This document shows positions 56,057-64,000 of a stretch of 64,000 bases of DNA, piece after piece. The stretch spans positions 4,030,001 to 4,094,000 of the forward strand of contig NZ_CP107945.1 in the NCBI RefSeq assembly GCF_036057275.1, given 5' to 3'. The stretch comes from Streptomyces sp. NBC_00390. GTDB lineage: Bacteria > Actinomycetota > Actinomycetes > Streptomycetales > Streptomycetaceae. Within the stretch, counting starts at the first letter, position 1; each line of letters starts with the position of its first letter. A program made the position numbers and the translations under genes. Below the pieces are notes generated by a model, which worked only from the letters and a program-made list of their open reading frames with translations, was not told where the DNA came from and searched no databases.

Positions 56057-57013
56057 TCAGGCCCGGGAGACCGGGACGGTCCCGAGCCGTCCCGCCTGGA
56101 AGTCCTCGAAGGCCTGCTTCAGCTCGGCGTGGCTGTTCATCACGAACGGGCCGTAGTGGGCCATCGGCTCCCGGATCGGCAGTCCACCCAGCAGGACGAC
56201 CTCCAGATCACCGGTGTGCGAACCGTTCTGGGCGCTGTCCGCCCACACCGTCAGCGCGCCGCCGCCGCCGAACACCGCGGTCTGACCCATGTGGACGGGC
56301 CGCCGCTCGTCGCCGACCGCGCCGCGGCCGGCGAGCACGTACGCCAGACCGTTGAAGTCCTCACGCCAGGGCAGGGAGATCTGCGCCCCCGGACGCAGCG
56401 TCGCGTGGATCATCGTGATCGGGGTGTGGGTGATGCCGGGGCCCTGGTGCCCGTCGAGCTCACCGGCGATGACGCGCAGCAGCGCACCGCCGTCCGGCGA
56501 GGTCAGCAGCTGGACCTGGCCGCCGCGGATGTCCTGGTACCGGGGGTCCATCATCTTGTCGCTCGCGGGCAGGTTCACCCACAGCTGGAGTCCGTGGAAG
56601 AGCCCGCCCGAGACGACGAGCTCCTCCGGCGGCGCCTCGATGTGCAGCAGACCGCTTCCTGCGGTCATCCACTGGGTGTCGCCGTTCTGGATGGTTCCGC
56701 CGCCGCCGTTGCTGTCCTGATGAACGAACGTTCCGTCGATCAGGTACGTGACGGTCTCGAAGCCACGGTGCGGGTGCCAGGGCGTCCCTTTCGGCTCACC
56801 CGGCGCGTAGTCCACCTCGCCCATCTGGTCCATCATGATGAACGGGTCGAGGTACTGGTAGTTGATCCCCGCGAACGCGCGCCGCACGGGGAATCCCTCC
56901 CCCTCGAATCCACTGGGCGCCGTGGTGACGGCAAGCACGGGCCGCTGGACCGCATCGGCGGGCGCGGCGACGCGCGGCAGGGTGAGCGGGTTCTCGACAG
57001 TCACTGCAGGCAT
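56057..57013 (-). CDS. Pirin family protein
   Basis: 318 residues, two cupin domains. The metal-binding N-terminal cupin shows TPWHPHRGFETVTYLIDG, SGLLHIEAP and FHGLQLWVNLP. Bacterial pirins can be quercetin dioxygenases or redox-sensing regulators. AAGGAGG lies eight bases before ATG 57013. An inverted repeat lies about 30 bases upstream. Confidence 0.93.
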   Translation of the reverse strand: MPAVTVENPLTLPRVAAPADAVQRPVLAVTTAPSGFEGEGFPVRRAFAGINYQYLDPFIMMDQMGEVDYAPGEPKGTPWHPHRGFETVTYLIDGTFVHQDSNGGGGTIQNGDTQWMTAGSGLLHIEAPPEELVVSGGLFHGLQLWVNLPASDKMMDPRYQDIRGGQVQLLTSPDGGALLRVIAGELDGHQGPGITHTPITMIHATLRPGAQISLPWREDFNGLAYVLAGRGAVGDERRPVHMGQTAVFGGGGALTVWADSAQNGSHTGDLEVVLLGGLPIREPMAHYGPFVMNSHAELKQAFEDFQAGRLGTVPVSRA

Positions 57014-57040
57014 GACGGGGCCTCCTTGTACGGCCAGTTT

Positions 57041-57051
57041 AGTTGAAAACT
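57041..57051 (-). promoter_or_regulatory. Inverted repeat AGTT-GAA-AACT upstream of pirin
   Basis: Perfect 4-bp arms with a 3-base centre, in an AT-rich patch inside GC-rich DNA and 28 bases before the pirin start. The AT-rich patch suggests a -10 region with an overlapping operator, as seen with MarR/HxlR-type regulators. Confidence 0.45.
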
Positions 57052-57078
57052 GAACTTCTGGCCACCGGAACGCAGAAA

Positions 57079-57140
57079 CGCCCGGGAGGTATTCCTCCCG
57101 GGCGCACACCCCGCAGGCGGCGACGATCAGGCCGCCTGCG
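57079..57140 (-). terminator. Two hairpins after the SseB-like gene
   Basis: CGCCCGGGAGG (57079-57089) pairs with CCTCCCGGGCG (57094-57104), loop TATT. CGCAGGCGGC (57112-57121) pairs with GCCGCCTGCG (57131-57140). Both are perfect and lie downstream of the gene ending at 57176. Confidence 0.7.
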
Positions 57141-57175
57141 AGCAGTGATGCTCGACCGTCGGTGAAGCAACGGAT

Positions 57176-57625
57176 CTAGCCGTACATCCGCCGCATCGCG
57201 AAGTCGACCATCTGCTCCACGGCCTTCGCGTCGAACACCATCCGGTGGTCACCCTCCATGTCGAGGACGAAGCCATACCCTGTCGGCAGGAGGTCGATCA
57301 CCTCGGCGCCGGTGATCACGAAGTACTTGGACTCCTTGCCGGCGTACCGGCGTAGTTCCTTGAGCGTCGTGAACATCGGGATGACCGGCTGTTGTGTGTT
57401 GTGCAGCGCCAGGAATCCGGGATTGTCGCCACGCGGGCAGTAGACCTTCGAGGTGGCGAAGATCTGCTGGAAGTCCTCCGCGGACAGCGACCCGGTGGTG
57501 AAGGCCCGCACCGCGTCTGCCAGGGACGGCGGCGACGGCTCGGGATACAGCGGCTGCTCCCCGTAGGAGGGCTGCTGGGGCACGTACTGCTGCTGCGCGC
57601 CCGGGGTCTGGTCGTAGCCGTACAT
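57176..57625 (-). CDS. SseB-family protein
   Basis: 149 residues. Gln/Pro/Tyr-rich N terminus ([20 protein letters not shown]), then an SseB N-terminal-like domain ([49 protein letters not shown]). The family is common in actinomycetes; function is poorly known. Start ATG 57625 (MYGYDQTPG) gives the usual length. Confidence 0.8.
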   Translation of the reverse strand: MYGYDQTPGAQQQYVPQQPSYGEQPLYPEPSPPSLADAVRAFTTGSLSAEDFQQIFATSKVYCPRGDNPGFLALHNTQQPVIPMFTTLKELRRYAGKESKYFVITGAEVIDLLPTGYGFVLDMEGDHRMVFDAKAVEQMVDFAMRRMYG

Positions 57626-57692
57626 GTCCGCAAGGGTAACGAGCCCGGCAGCGAGCCGTGTCACAGATCCCCCTACAGGGGTTGCGTCTTAT

Positions 57693-57704
57693 TACCGGCG
57701 GGTA
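57693..57704 (+). promoter_or_regulatory. Inverted repeat TACC-GGCG-GGTA upstream of the acyl-CoA dehydrogenase
   Basis: Perfect 4-bp arms with a 4-base centre. The sequence around it is AT-rich, and TTACTGGTACG follows at about 57720. Operators of TetR-type regulators of fatty-acid oxidation in actinobacteria often look like this. Located 69 bases before the start codon. Confidence 0.5.
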
Positions 57705-57772
57705 GCATCATCAGAGCTACTTACTGGTACGTGGATGAGAAATCCGTTTCCGATCCTTACGGAGCCGTCGCC

Positions 57773-59599
57773 ATGGGGCACTACAAGTCGAATCTCCGCG
57801 ACATCGAGTTCAACCTCTTCGAGGTCCTCGGGCGCGACAAGCTGTACGGCACCGGCCCGTTCGGGGAGATGGACGTCGAGACCGCCAAGTCGATCCTCGA
57901 GGAGATAGCCCGCCTCGCCGAGAACGAGCTGGCCGAGTCCTTCGCGGACGCCGACCGCAACCCTCCGGTGTTCGACCCCGCCACCAACACGGCGCCCGTC
58001 CCGGAGAGCTTCAAGAAGAGCTACAAGGCCTTCATGGACTCCGAGTACTGGCGTCTGGGCCTGCCGGAGGAGATCGGCGGCACCACCTCGCCGCGCTCCC
58101 TCGTGTGGTCCTACGCGGAGCTGCTGCTCGGCTCGAACCCGGCCATCTGGATGTACTCCTCCGGCCCGGCGTTCGCCGGCATCCTCTTCACGGAGGGCAA
58201 CGAGGCCCAGAAGAAGGTCGCCCAGATCGCGGTCGACAAGCGCTGGGGCTCCACCATGGTCCTCACCGAGCCGGACGCCGGCTCGGACGTCGGCGCCGGC
58301 CGCACCAAGGCCGTCCAGCAGGAGGACGGCTCCTGGCACATCGAGGGCGTGAAGCGCTTCATCACCTCCGGTGAGCACGACATGGAGGAGAACATCCTTC
58401 ACTACGTGCTGGCCCGCCCCGAGGGCGCCGGTCCCGGCACCAAGGGCCTGTCGCTCTTCCTCGTCCCGAAGTTCCACTTCGACTGGGAGACCGGCGAGCT
58501 GGGCGAGCGCAACGGCGTGTACGCCACGAACGTCGAGCACAAGATGGGCCTCAAGGCCTCCAACACCTGCGAGATGACGTTCGGCGACCAGCACCCCGCC
58601 AAGGGGTGGCTGATCGGCGACAAGCACGACGGCATCCGCCAGATGTTCATGATCATCGAATTCGCCCGGATGATGGTCGGCACGAAGGCCATCGCCACCC
58701 TCTCCACCGGCTACCTGAACGCGCTGGAGTACGCCAAGGAGCGTGTCCAGGGCCAGGACCTGGTGAACTTCGCGGACAAGAGCGCGCCCAAGGTCACCAT
58801 CACGCACCACCCGGACGTCCGCCGCTCCCTGATGACGCAGAAGGCGTACGCCGAGGGCATGCGCGCCCTGGTGCTCTACACCGCGTCCGTCCAGGACGAG
58901 ATCGCCGTCAAGGAGGCCGCCGGCGAGGACGCCAAGTCCCTCGTCGCGCTGAACGACCTGCTGCTGCCGATCGTGAAGGGCTACGGCTCCGAGAAGTCGT
59001 ACGAGCAGCTGGCCCAGTCGCTGCAGACCTTCGGCGGCTCCGGCTACCTGCAGGAGTACCCGGTCGAGCAGTACATCCGGGACGCGAAGATCGACACCCT
59101 CTACGAGGGCACCACCGCCATCCAGGGCCAGGACTACTTCTTCCGGAAGATCGTCCGTGACCAGGGCCAGGCGCTGAACACCCTCTCCGAGGAGATCAAG
59201 AAGTTCCTGGCGGTCGGCACCGGCGGCGAGGAGCTGGCCGGCGCCCGCGACGCGCTCGCCAAGGCGGCGGTCGACCTGGAGGCGATCGTCGGCACGATGA
59301 CGAACGACCTCATCGCCACCGGCGACGACGTCAAGAACATCTACAAGGTCGGTCTCAACACCACCCGCCTGCTGATGGCCTCCGGTGACGTGGTCGTCGC
59401 CTACCTGCTGCTGCGCGGCGCGGCCGTGGCGGCGGAGAAGCTGGAGACCGCCTCCGCCAAGGACGTGCCGTTCTACCAGGGCAAGATCGCGGCCGCGAAG
59501 TTCTTCGCCGCCAACGTCCTGCCGGGCGTCTCCGTCGAGCGCGCGCTCGCCGAGACCGTCGACGCCTCCCTGATGGACCTGGACGAGGCTGCTTTCTAG
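57773..59599 (+). CDS. Acyl-CoA dehydrogenase, long (FadE5-like) type
   Basis: 608 residues, longer than classical ACADs because of the extra C-terminal helical domain (about 460-608) seen in the FadE5 group. Flavin and substrate motifs: [47 protein letters not shown], and the catalytic-base region [16 protein letters not shown]. It introduces the 2,3-double bond in beta-oxidation, passing electrons to ETF. GGAG lies nine bases before ATG 57773. Confidence 0.95.
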   Translation: MGHYKSNLRDIEFNLFEVLGRDKLYGTGPFGEMDVETAKSILEEIARLAENELAESFADADRNPPVFDPATNTAPVPESFKKSYKAFMDSEYWRLGLPEEIGGTTSPRSLVWSYAELLLGSNPAIWMYSSGPAFAGILFTEGNEAQKKVAQIAVDKRWGSTMVLTEPDAGSDVGAGRTKAVQQEDGSWHIEGVKRFITSGEHDMEENILHYVLARPEGAGPGTKGLSLFLVPKFHFDWETGELGERNGVYATNVEHKMGLKASNTCEMTFGDQHPAKGWLIGDKHDGIRQMFMIIEFARMMVGTKAIATLSTGYLNALEYAKERVQGQDLVNFADKSAPKVTITHHPDVRRSLMTQKAYAEGMRALVLYTASVQDEIAVKEAAGEDAKSLVALNDLLLPIVKGYGSEKSYEQLAQSLQTFGGSGYLQEYPVEQYIRDAKIDTLYEGTTAIQGQDYFFRKIVRDQGQALNTLSEEIKKFLAVGTGGEELAGARDALAKAAVDLEAIVGTMTNDLIATGDDVKNIYKVGLNTTRLLMASGDVVVAYLLLRGAAVAAEKLETASAKDVPFYQGKIAAAKFFAANVLPGVSVERALAETVDASLMDLDEAAF

Positions 59600-59619
59600 C
59601 CACCCTTCCCGTCCGTGAA

Positions 59620-59650
59620 GCGGCCCGCTCTCCTCCGGAGGGCGGGCCGC
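59620..59650 (+). terminator. Terminator hairpin after the acyl-CoA dehydrogenase
   Basis: GCGGCCCGC (59620-59628) pairs with GCGGGCCGC (59642-59650), loop 13 bases, 21 bases past the stop. Confidence 0.65.
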
Positions 59651-59685
59651 CTCTATGATTCGGCCGGGCCGAAGGGGGCTACGAC

Positions 59686-60459
59686 ATGACTCAGCGAACC
59701 GCAATGGGGCGGTCGGCAGTGGCCAGGACCGCCGTCACCACCACGCTCGCGGCAGCGGTGCTGCTCACCGGCTGCGGCGGCCCGGACAGTGACAGTGACG
59801 GCCCGGCCACTGTGGGAGCCGCCGCCGGATCCGCCGAGCCCCTCACCGGGAAGCAGGCCCGCGCGGTGCTCCCCGACGCCGCCGCCATGCCCGGCCACGA
59901 GCCCCGTGTCGAACCGGCGATCGTCCCCATGGACGGCGACGCCGGCCAGGACATCTGCCCCAAGACGCACAGAAAAGGCTGCGACGGCGCCCGGTTCCGC
60001 GGTACGGCGGCCTTCACCGACCCCGCCACCGGGACCGAAGTCGACTTCTGGCTGATCGCGTACGACGACGAGAGATCCGCCGAGAACGGTTACGACATCC
60101 TCTGGGACTGGTTCGGCCGCGGCGTCGGGGTCCAGCCGGACAAGGTGAGCATCGGCGCCGTGGGCCAGGAACGCACGGCCCGGCGCGGTTCCCCCGACGG
60201 CCGCAGCGGCCCCGTGACCGTCGCGCAGATCAGGGTCGGCGCCACCCTCCTGTGGCTCAGCACCACGGCAGGCGACACTGCGAAGAGCACCACTGCAAAC
60301 AACGACACCGCAAAGACCGGCTCCGCGATGAGCAGCACCGCCGCAGACACCCCCACGACCGTCACCGACGACCGCCTCAAGGCACTCGCCACACTGCTCG
60401 CCGAGCGCGCGCAGCAGGCGGAGCGAGGCCGGGCGCCCTCGGCACACTTCGCCGGCTGA
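59686..60459 (+). CDS. Secreted lipoprotein of unknown function
   Basis: 257 residues. Signal peptide with lipobox LLTGC (Cys near 30). The mature part has two Cys in DICPKTHRKGCDG, likely a disulphide, and a Thr/Ala/Ser-rich segment (about 203-230, DTAKSTTANNDTAKTG). GAAGGGGG precedes ATG 59686. No family recognised. Confidence 0.82.
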   Translation: MTQRTAMGRSAVARTAVTTTLAAAVLLTGCGGPDSDSDGPATVGAAAGSAEPLTGKQARAVLPDAAAMPGHEPRVEPAIVPMDGDAGQDICPKTHRKGCDGARFRGTAAFTDPATGTEVDFWLIAYDDERSAENGYDILWDWFGRGVGVQPDKVSIGAVGQERTARRGSPDGRSGPVTVAQIRVGATLLWLSTTAGDTAKSTTANNDTAKTGSAMSSTAADTPTTVTDDRLKALATLLAERAQQAERGRAPSAHFAG

Positions 60460-60563
60460 CCCCGAGCGGCCGGTGGCATCCCGTGGCAGGCCCAGGGGGA
60501 GGGCCGGCGCGCCGCCGACCACACCCGCCCCGGAACGACAATCAGGCTACGCACCCCCCTCGT

Positions 60564-60569
60564 TAAGGT
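60564..60569 (+). promoter_or_regulatory. Candidate -10 box TAAGGT of the M18 aminopeptidase gene
   Basis: TAAGGT ends 6 bases before ATG 60576, so the transcript is probably leaderless, although GGTG could also act as a weak RBS. Confidence 0.4.
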
Positions 60570-60575
60570 GAACTC

Positions 60576-61874
60576 ATGAGCAGCAGCGCACCGACCCGCT
60601 TCGACCGCGGCCACACCGACGACCTCATGTCCTTCCTGATGGCGGCCCCCACGCCGTACCACGCGGTGGCCGCCGCCGCCGAGCGGCTGGAGAAGGCAGG
60701 GTTCCGGCAGGTCCTGGAGACCGACGCATGGGACGGGACGACCGGCGGCAAGTACGTCACACGCGGCGGGGCGATCATCGCGTGGTACGTACCGGAGGGC
60801 GCGACCCCGCACACTCCCTTCCGGATCGCCGGTGCGCACACCGACTCCCCCAACCTGCGCGTGAAGCCGCTGCCGGACACCGGCTCGTACGGCTGGCGGC
60901 AGATCGCCGTCGAGATCTACGGCGGCACCCTGCTCAACACCTGGCTCGACCGTGACCTGGGCCTCGCCGGGCGGCTCACCCTGCGGGACGGCAGCCATCT
61001 GCTGATCGACATCGACCGCCCGCTGCTGCGCGTACCGCAGCTCGCCGTACACCTCGACCGCTCGGTCAACACCGACGGGCTGAAGCTGGACCGGCAGAAG
61101 CACATGCAGCCGATCTGGGGCCTCGGCGACGTGGAGGAGGGCGACCTCATCCGGTTCCTGGAGCAGGAATGCTCGCTCGCCGAAGGCGAGATCACCGGCT
61201 GGGACCTGATGCCGCACGCCATCGAGCCGCCCGCCTACCTCGGCCGCGACCGCGAGCTGCTGGCCGGACCCCGGATGGACAACCTGGTGTCCGTGCACGC
61301 CGCGACCGCGGCGCTCACGGCCGCCGCCGCCTCCGCCGGCCTCCCGTACATCCCCGTGCTCGCCGCCTTCGACCACGAGGAGAACGGCTCCCAGTCCGAC
61401 ACCGGAGCGGAGGGTCCGCTGCTCGGATCGGTTCTGGAACGCTCCGTGTTCGCCCGTGGCGGCAACCTCGAGGACCGGGCGCGCGCCTTCGCCGGCACGA
61501 TCTGTCTGTCCTCCGACACCGGCCACGCCGTGCACCCCAACTACGGCGAGCGGCACGACCCCACGCACCACCCGCGCGCCAACGGCGGGCCCATCCTCAA
61601 GGTCAACGTCAACCAGCGCTACGCCACCGACGGCAGCGGCCGCGCCGTGTTCGCCGCGGCGTGCGAGCGGGCCGGGGTGCCGTGGCAGACGTTCGTCTCC
61701 AACAACGCGATGCCCTGCGGAACGACCATCGGCCCGATCACCGCGGCCCGGCACGGCATCCAGACCGTCGACATCGGTGTGGCGATCCTGTCGATGCACA
61801 GCGCACGCGAACTGTGCGGCGCGGACGACCCGTTCCTGCTGGCCAACGCGCTGACGGCGTTCCTCACGGCCTGA
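60576..61874 (+). CDS. M18 family aminopeptidase
   Basis: 432 residues, metal-dependent aminopeptidase. Zinc ligands and catalytic residues appear as GAHTDSPNLRVKP, RMDNLVSVHAA, FDHEENGSQSDTGAEG (Glu base), CLSSDTGHAVHPNY and IGVAILSMHSAREL. M18 enzymes remove N-terminal, often acidic, residues and form dodecamers. Cytoplasmic. Confidence 0.96.
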   Translation: MSSSAPTRFDRGHTDDLMSFLMAAPTPYHAVAAAAERLEKAGFRQVLETDAWDGTTGGKYVTRGGAIIAWYVPEGATPHTPFRIAGAHTDSPNLRVKPLPDTGSYGWRQIAVEIYGGTLLNTWLDRDLGLAGRLTLRDGSHLLIDIDRPLLRVPQLAVHLDRSVNTDGLKLDRQKHMQPIWGLGDVEEGDLIRFLEQECSLAEGEITGWDLMPHAIEPPAYLGRDRELLAGPRMDNLVSVHAATAALTAAAASAGLPYIPVLAAFDHEENGSQSDTGAEGPLLGSVLERSVFARGGNLEDRARAFAGTICLSSDTGHAVHPNYGERHDPTHHPRANGGPILKVNVNQRYATDGSGRAVFAAACERAGVPWQTFVSNNAMPCGTTIGPITAARHGIQTVDIGVAILSMHSARELCGADDPFLLANALTAFLTA

Positions 61875-61988
61875 GATCCGCTGTCCCGCCACGCCCCTGC
61901 CGCACCGTGACGCCGGGACCGAACCCCCTTGTGTGCGACGGACGTTGCGAAACATCCGCGAAAGGCCCCACCGGGCACGGTGGGGCCC

Positions 61989-62360
61989 ATGGCTCTGCTC
62001 GATCAACCCACGGTCACCACGCACCACCGCGGCCCGTCGCGCCGCACCCTTGCCCTGGTTCTCCTCACGGCGGGAACGCTGCTGCTCAGCGGCACCTGGT
62101 ACCTCGTCCAGCAGTACAGCGAACGCCCGCCGTGGGCCGAGGACATCGCCTACGAGGCCGGCTTCGTCCAGGGCACCCGCATCCGGAAGACCGACCCGAC
62201 CGGCGGGCAGGTCGAGGACCTGCTGGCCGGCGGGTGCGCGCGGATGGTGTCCAAGGGCCTGGGCGGCGTGAAGGCCACGTACGACCCCGCACTGTGGGTG
62301 ACCGGCTGCCTGGACGGCGCCTCGGCCCGGCCGCCGGCACGCCAGGGCCTTTTCCACTGA
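61989..62360 (+). CDS. Small single-TM protein
   Basis: 123 residues. One TM helix (TLALVLLTAGTLLLSGTWYLV, about 20-40), then an extracytoplasmic domain with two Cys (GGCARMV, VTGCLDG). No family recognised. The chosen ATG 61989 lies 114 bases after the aminopeptidase stop; an upstream ATG (61929) is possible. Confidence 0.7.
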   Translation: MALLDQPTVTTHHRGPSRRTLALVLLTAGTLLLSGTWYLVQQYSERPPWAEDIAYEAGFVQGTRIRKTDPTGGQVEDLLAGGCARMVSKGLGGVKATYDPALWVTGCLDGASARPPARQGLFH

Positions 62361-62370
62361 CCTCGGGCCG

Positions 62371-64000
62371 CTAGCCCTCGTCCATCCCGGCCAGAACGAG
62401 CGGCAGCCGCGAGGCGCCCTTGGCGGTCACCCGGACCGGAACACCCCAGTCCTGCTGGTGCACATGACAGGCCGGGTACTCTCCCCCAGAGCCTCCGGCC
62501 TGGGAGGTGCCCCCAGCGGGGTCGTCGCAGGACGCCGCCATCGCCGAGACATGCAGCACGCCCTCGCCGACGGCCGGGTCGATCTCCAGTTCACGGCTCA
62601 GATCGGTGCCCGCACCGTCGCCGCCGCGCAACAGCTCGGGCGGCGTCGAGGAGACCAGCAGCCGGGTGGAGGGGCCGTAGCGGGTGTCCAGCTTCTGCCC
62701 CGCGGGCGCCTGGAAGACCACATCGAGCCGGAGCGCGCCCGGGGCGACATCCGTCGCCGCCCGCTGGGTGCGGTGGGCGACGGCCTCGACACGCACCGCC
62801 TCCTCGGGCAGCCGCAGGCGGGTCAGCCGGTGCCGCGCCGACTCCACGACCACGATGTCGTCCCCGACCAGGACGGCCCCGCTGGGCTCCCGCAGGTCGG
62901 TGGCGAGCGTGGTCACCTCACCCGTCGACGGGTCGAAGCGGCGCAGCGCGTGGTTGTACGTGTCGCTGACGGCGACCGATCCGTCGGGCAGCGCGGTCAC
63001 TCCCAACGGATGCTGGAGCAGGGCCTGGTGGGCCTCGCCGTCCCGGTGCCCGAAGTCGAACAACCCGGTCCCGACGGCCGTGTGCACCACGAGGTCACGG
63101 TCGATCCAGCGCACCGCCGAGGTCTCCGAGTCGGCGATCCACAGCCGCTCCCCGTCGGCCGCGAGCCCGGAAGGCTGCGCGAACCACGCCTCGGCGGCGG
63201 GCCCGTCGACCAGTCCCTCGTTCGTCGTCCCGGCCGCGACCTGCACGGTCCCGTCCTGCGGGTCGTACGTCCACAGCTGGTGCACCCCCGCCATGGCGAT
63301 CCACAGCTTGCCGCCCCACCAGGCCACGTCCCACGGCGACGACAGCGCCACCTCCAGCGCGGGCCCGGACGTCGGCGATCCCTGCCACCACTGCTTCCCG
63401 GTCCCGGCCAGCAGCTCGATCGCGCCGGATTCCGGGTCGTACGCCCGGATCGCGTGGTTGACGGTGTCGGCGACGGCGACGCGCCCGTCGGGCAGGAGCG
63501 CGAGGCCCTGAGGCTCGTTGAACTCCCCGTCTCCGATCCGCCGCACCACGCTCTCCCCGTCGGCCGCGAGCTCCACGAGCTGATGCCGGGTCGAGTCGGA
63601 GACGAGGAAGTTCCCGGAGGGCAGCACGAGCGCCTTCCCGGGGAACCGAAGATCGGTGGCGACAGGCTCGGGCGCCACATACGGTCCGTCCCCGCGCCGC
63701 AGCGTCCCCTTGGCGGCGTGCTCGGCCTCGAGCTCCTCCACGAGTTTCTCGATGGCGTGCGCATGCCCTTCGCCCGCGTGCTGCGCGACGACGTACCCCT
63801 CGGGGTCGATCACGACGAGCGTGGGCCACGCCCGGACGGCGTACTGCTTCCAGGTGGCGAGCTCGGGGTCGTCGAGCACGGGATGGTGCACCTGGTAGCG
63901 CTCGACCGCGTCGACGACGGCCTGGTGGTCGGCCTCGTGCACGAACTTGGGCGAGTGGACCCCGATGATCACCACGGTGTCGCGATGCTTCTCCTCGAGC
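62371..64000 (-). CDS. Thioredoxin-like/NHL-repeat protein (partial, 5' end beyond window)
   Basis: About 543 residues are visible, starting inside the thioredoxin-like domain (VVIIGVHSPKF, AWPTLVVIDPEGYVV) and followed by an NHL beta-propeller (about 105-390: LLPDGRVAVADTVNHAIRAYD, ALPDGSVAVSDTYNHALRRFD) and a C-terminal domain. It resembles the NHLRC2 layout. The frame remains open past 64000. Near the C terminus, GGTSQAGGSGGE is encoded by an inserted Streptomyces-type palindromic repeat. Function probably redox-related; not well known. Confidence 0.9.
   Translation of the reverse strand, partial: LEEKHRDTVVIIGVHSPKFVHEADHQAVVDAVERYQVHHPVLDDPELATWKQYAVRAWPTLVVIDPEGYVVAQHAGEGHAHAIEKLVEELEAEHAAKGTLRRGDGPYVAPEPVATDLRFPGKALVLPSGNFLVSDSTRHQLVELAADGESVVRRIGDGEFNEPQGLALLPDGRVAVADTVNHAIRAYDPESGAIELLAGTGKQWWQGSPTSGPALEVALSSPWDVAWWGGKLWIAMAGVHQLWTYDPQDGTVQVAAGTTNEGLVDGPAAEAWFAQPSGLAADGERLWIADSETSAVRWIDRDLVVHTAVGTGLFDFGHRDGEAHQALLQHPLGVTALPDGSVAVSDTYNHALRRFDPSTGEVTTLATDLREPSGAVLVGDDIVVVESARHRLTRLRLPEEAVRVEAVAHRTQRAATDVAPGALRLDVVFQAPAGQKLDTRYGPSTRLLVSSTPPELLRGGDGAGTDLSRELEIDPAVGEGVLHVSAMAASCDDPAGGTSQAGGSGGEYPACHVHQQDWGVPVRVTAKGASRLPLVLAGMDEG
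62481..62515. repeat. Streptomyces palindromic repeat inserted in a coding region
   Basis: CTCCCCCAGA-GCCTCCGGCC-TGGGAGGTGCCCCCAG is an interrupted palindrome of the common Streptomyces type (CTCCCCCAG arms around GGCC). It lies within the thioredoxin/NHL gene, without breaking the frame. Confidence 0.7.

Noticed and set aside
57692-59704. 670-codon minus-strand frame
   Set aside because: Complete antisense shadow of the acyl-CoA dehydrogenase.
60090-62357. 755-codon minus-strand frame
   Set aside because: Antisense to the lipoprotein, M18 aminopeptidase and small membrane protein genes; no protein-like features.

Overview
The window is chromosomal DNA of a Streptomyces or a close relative. 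It is very GC-rich, with strong third-position G/C bias, many GTG starts and at least one TTG start, and GGAGG-type ribosome binding sites. Several genes have a TANNNT -10 box 6-7 bases before the start codon, as in leaderless mRNAs. Typical actinomycete families are present: SpoIIE-type phosphatases joined to anti-sigma-type kinase domains, PhoX, DrrAB-like ABC genes, a PadR regulator and an SseB-like protein. I see no phage, insertion sequence, CRISPR array, tRNA or rRNA.

Region 1 (55-7826) is the most interesting part. It looks like a small biosynthetic cluster that starts from GTP. It encodes a GTP cyclohydrolase II homologue with the Met switch residue of the FAPy-forming S. coelicolor enzyme SCO6655. 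With it are a creatininase-family protein related to the archaeal FAPy deformylase, a RibD-type reductase without its deaminase half, and a tunnel-fold (PTPS/QueD) protein that has lost catalytic residues like SCO6650. A glycosyltransferase, a methyltransferase, a polytopic membrane protein, an MDR dehydrogenase and a CDP-alcohol phosphatidyltransferase complete it. The genes are tightly packed with 4-base overlaps. The end product is not known to me.

Region 2 (8504-19736) holds signalling and exported proteins: a PAS/SpoIIE/HATPase protein with a degenerate phosphatase domain, a 46-residue acidic repeat protein, a two-component pair, a secreted PI-PLC-like protein, a CAP-domain protein, a PP2C phosphatase, a beta-propeller phytase and a lipoprotein. 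Region 3 (20154-27250) has a decayed NPCBM-domain gene, CorA, a PadR/small membrane protein pair, a FadH-like dienoyl-CoA reductase and a flavin-dependent oxidoreductase/FMN reductase pair, followed by a universal stress protein.

Region 4 (27331-43444) has a very large regulator-like ATPase, a DrrAB-type ABC exporter preceded by a GGTCTTC repeat array, an FMN reductase, an exonuclease/endonuclease/phosphatase-family protein, a quinone-oxidoreductase-like MDR protein, a FUSC-family membrane protein, an S4 RNA-binding protein, an amino-acid permease and PhoX with a recognisable PHO box. Region 5 (43641-64000) has a TerF-like VWA protein with a long Ala/Glu repeat linker, a two-component system, metG, an L,D-transpeptidase lipoprotein, aspS, a second and catalytically intact SpoIIE phosphatase, an AI-2E-type permease, pirin, an SseB-like protein, an acyl-CoA dehydrogenase, an M18 aminopeptidase and a partial thioredoxin/NHL protein carrying an in-frame Streptomyces palindromic repeat.
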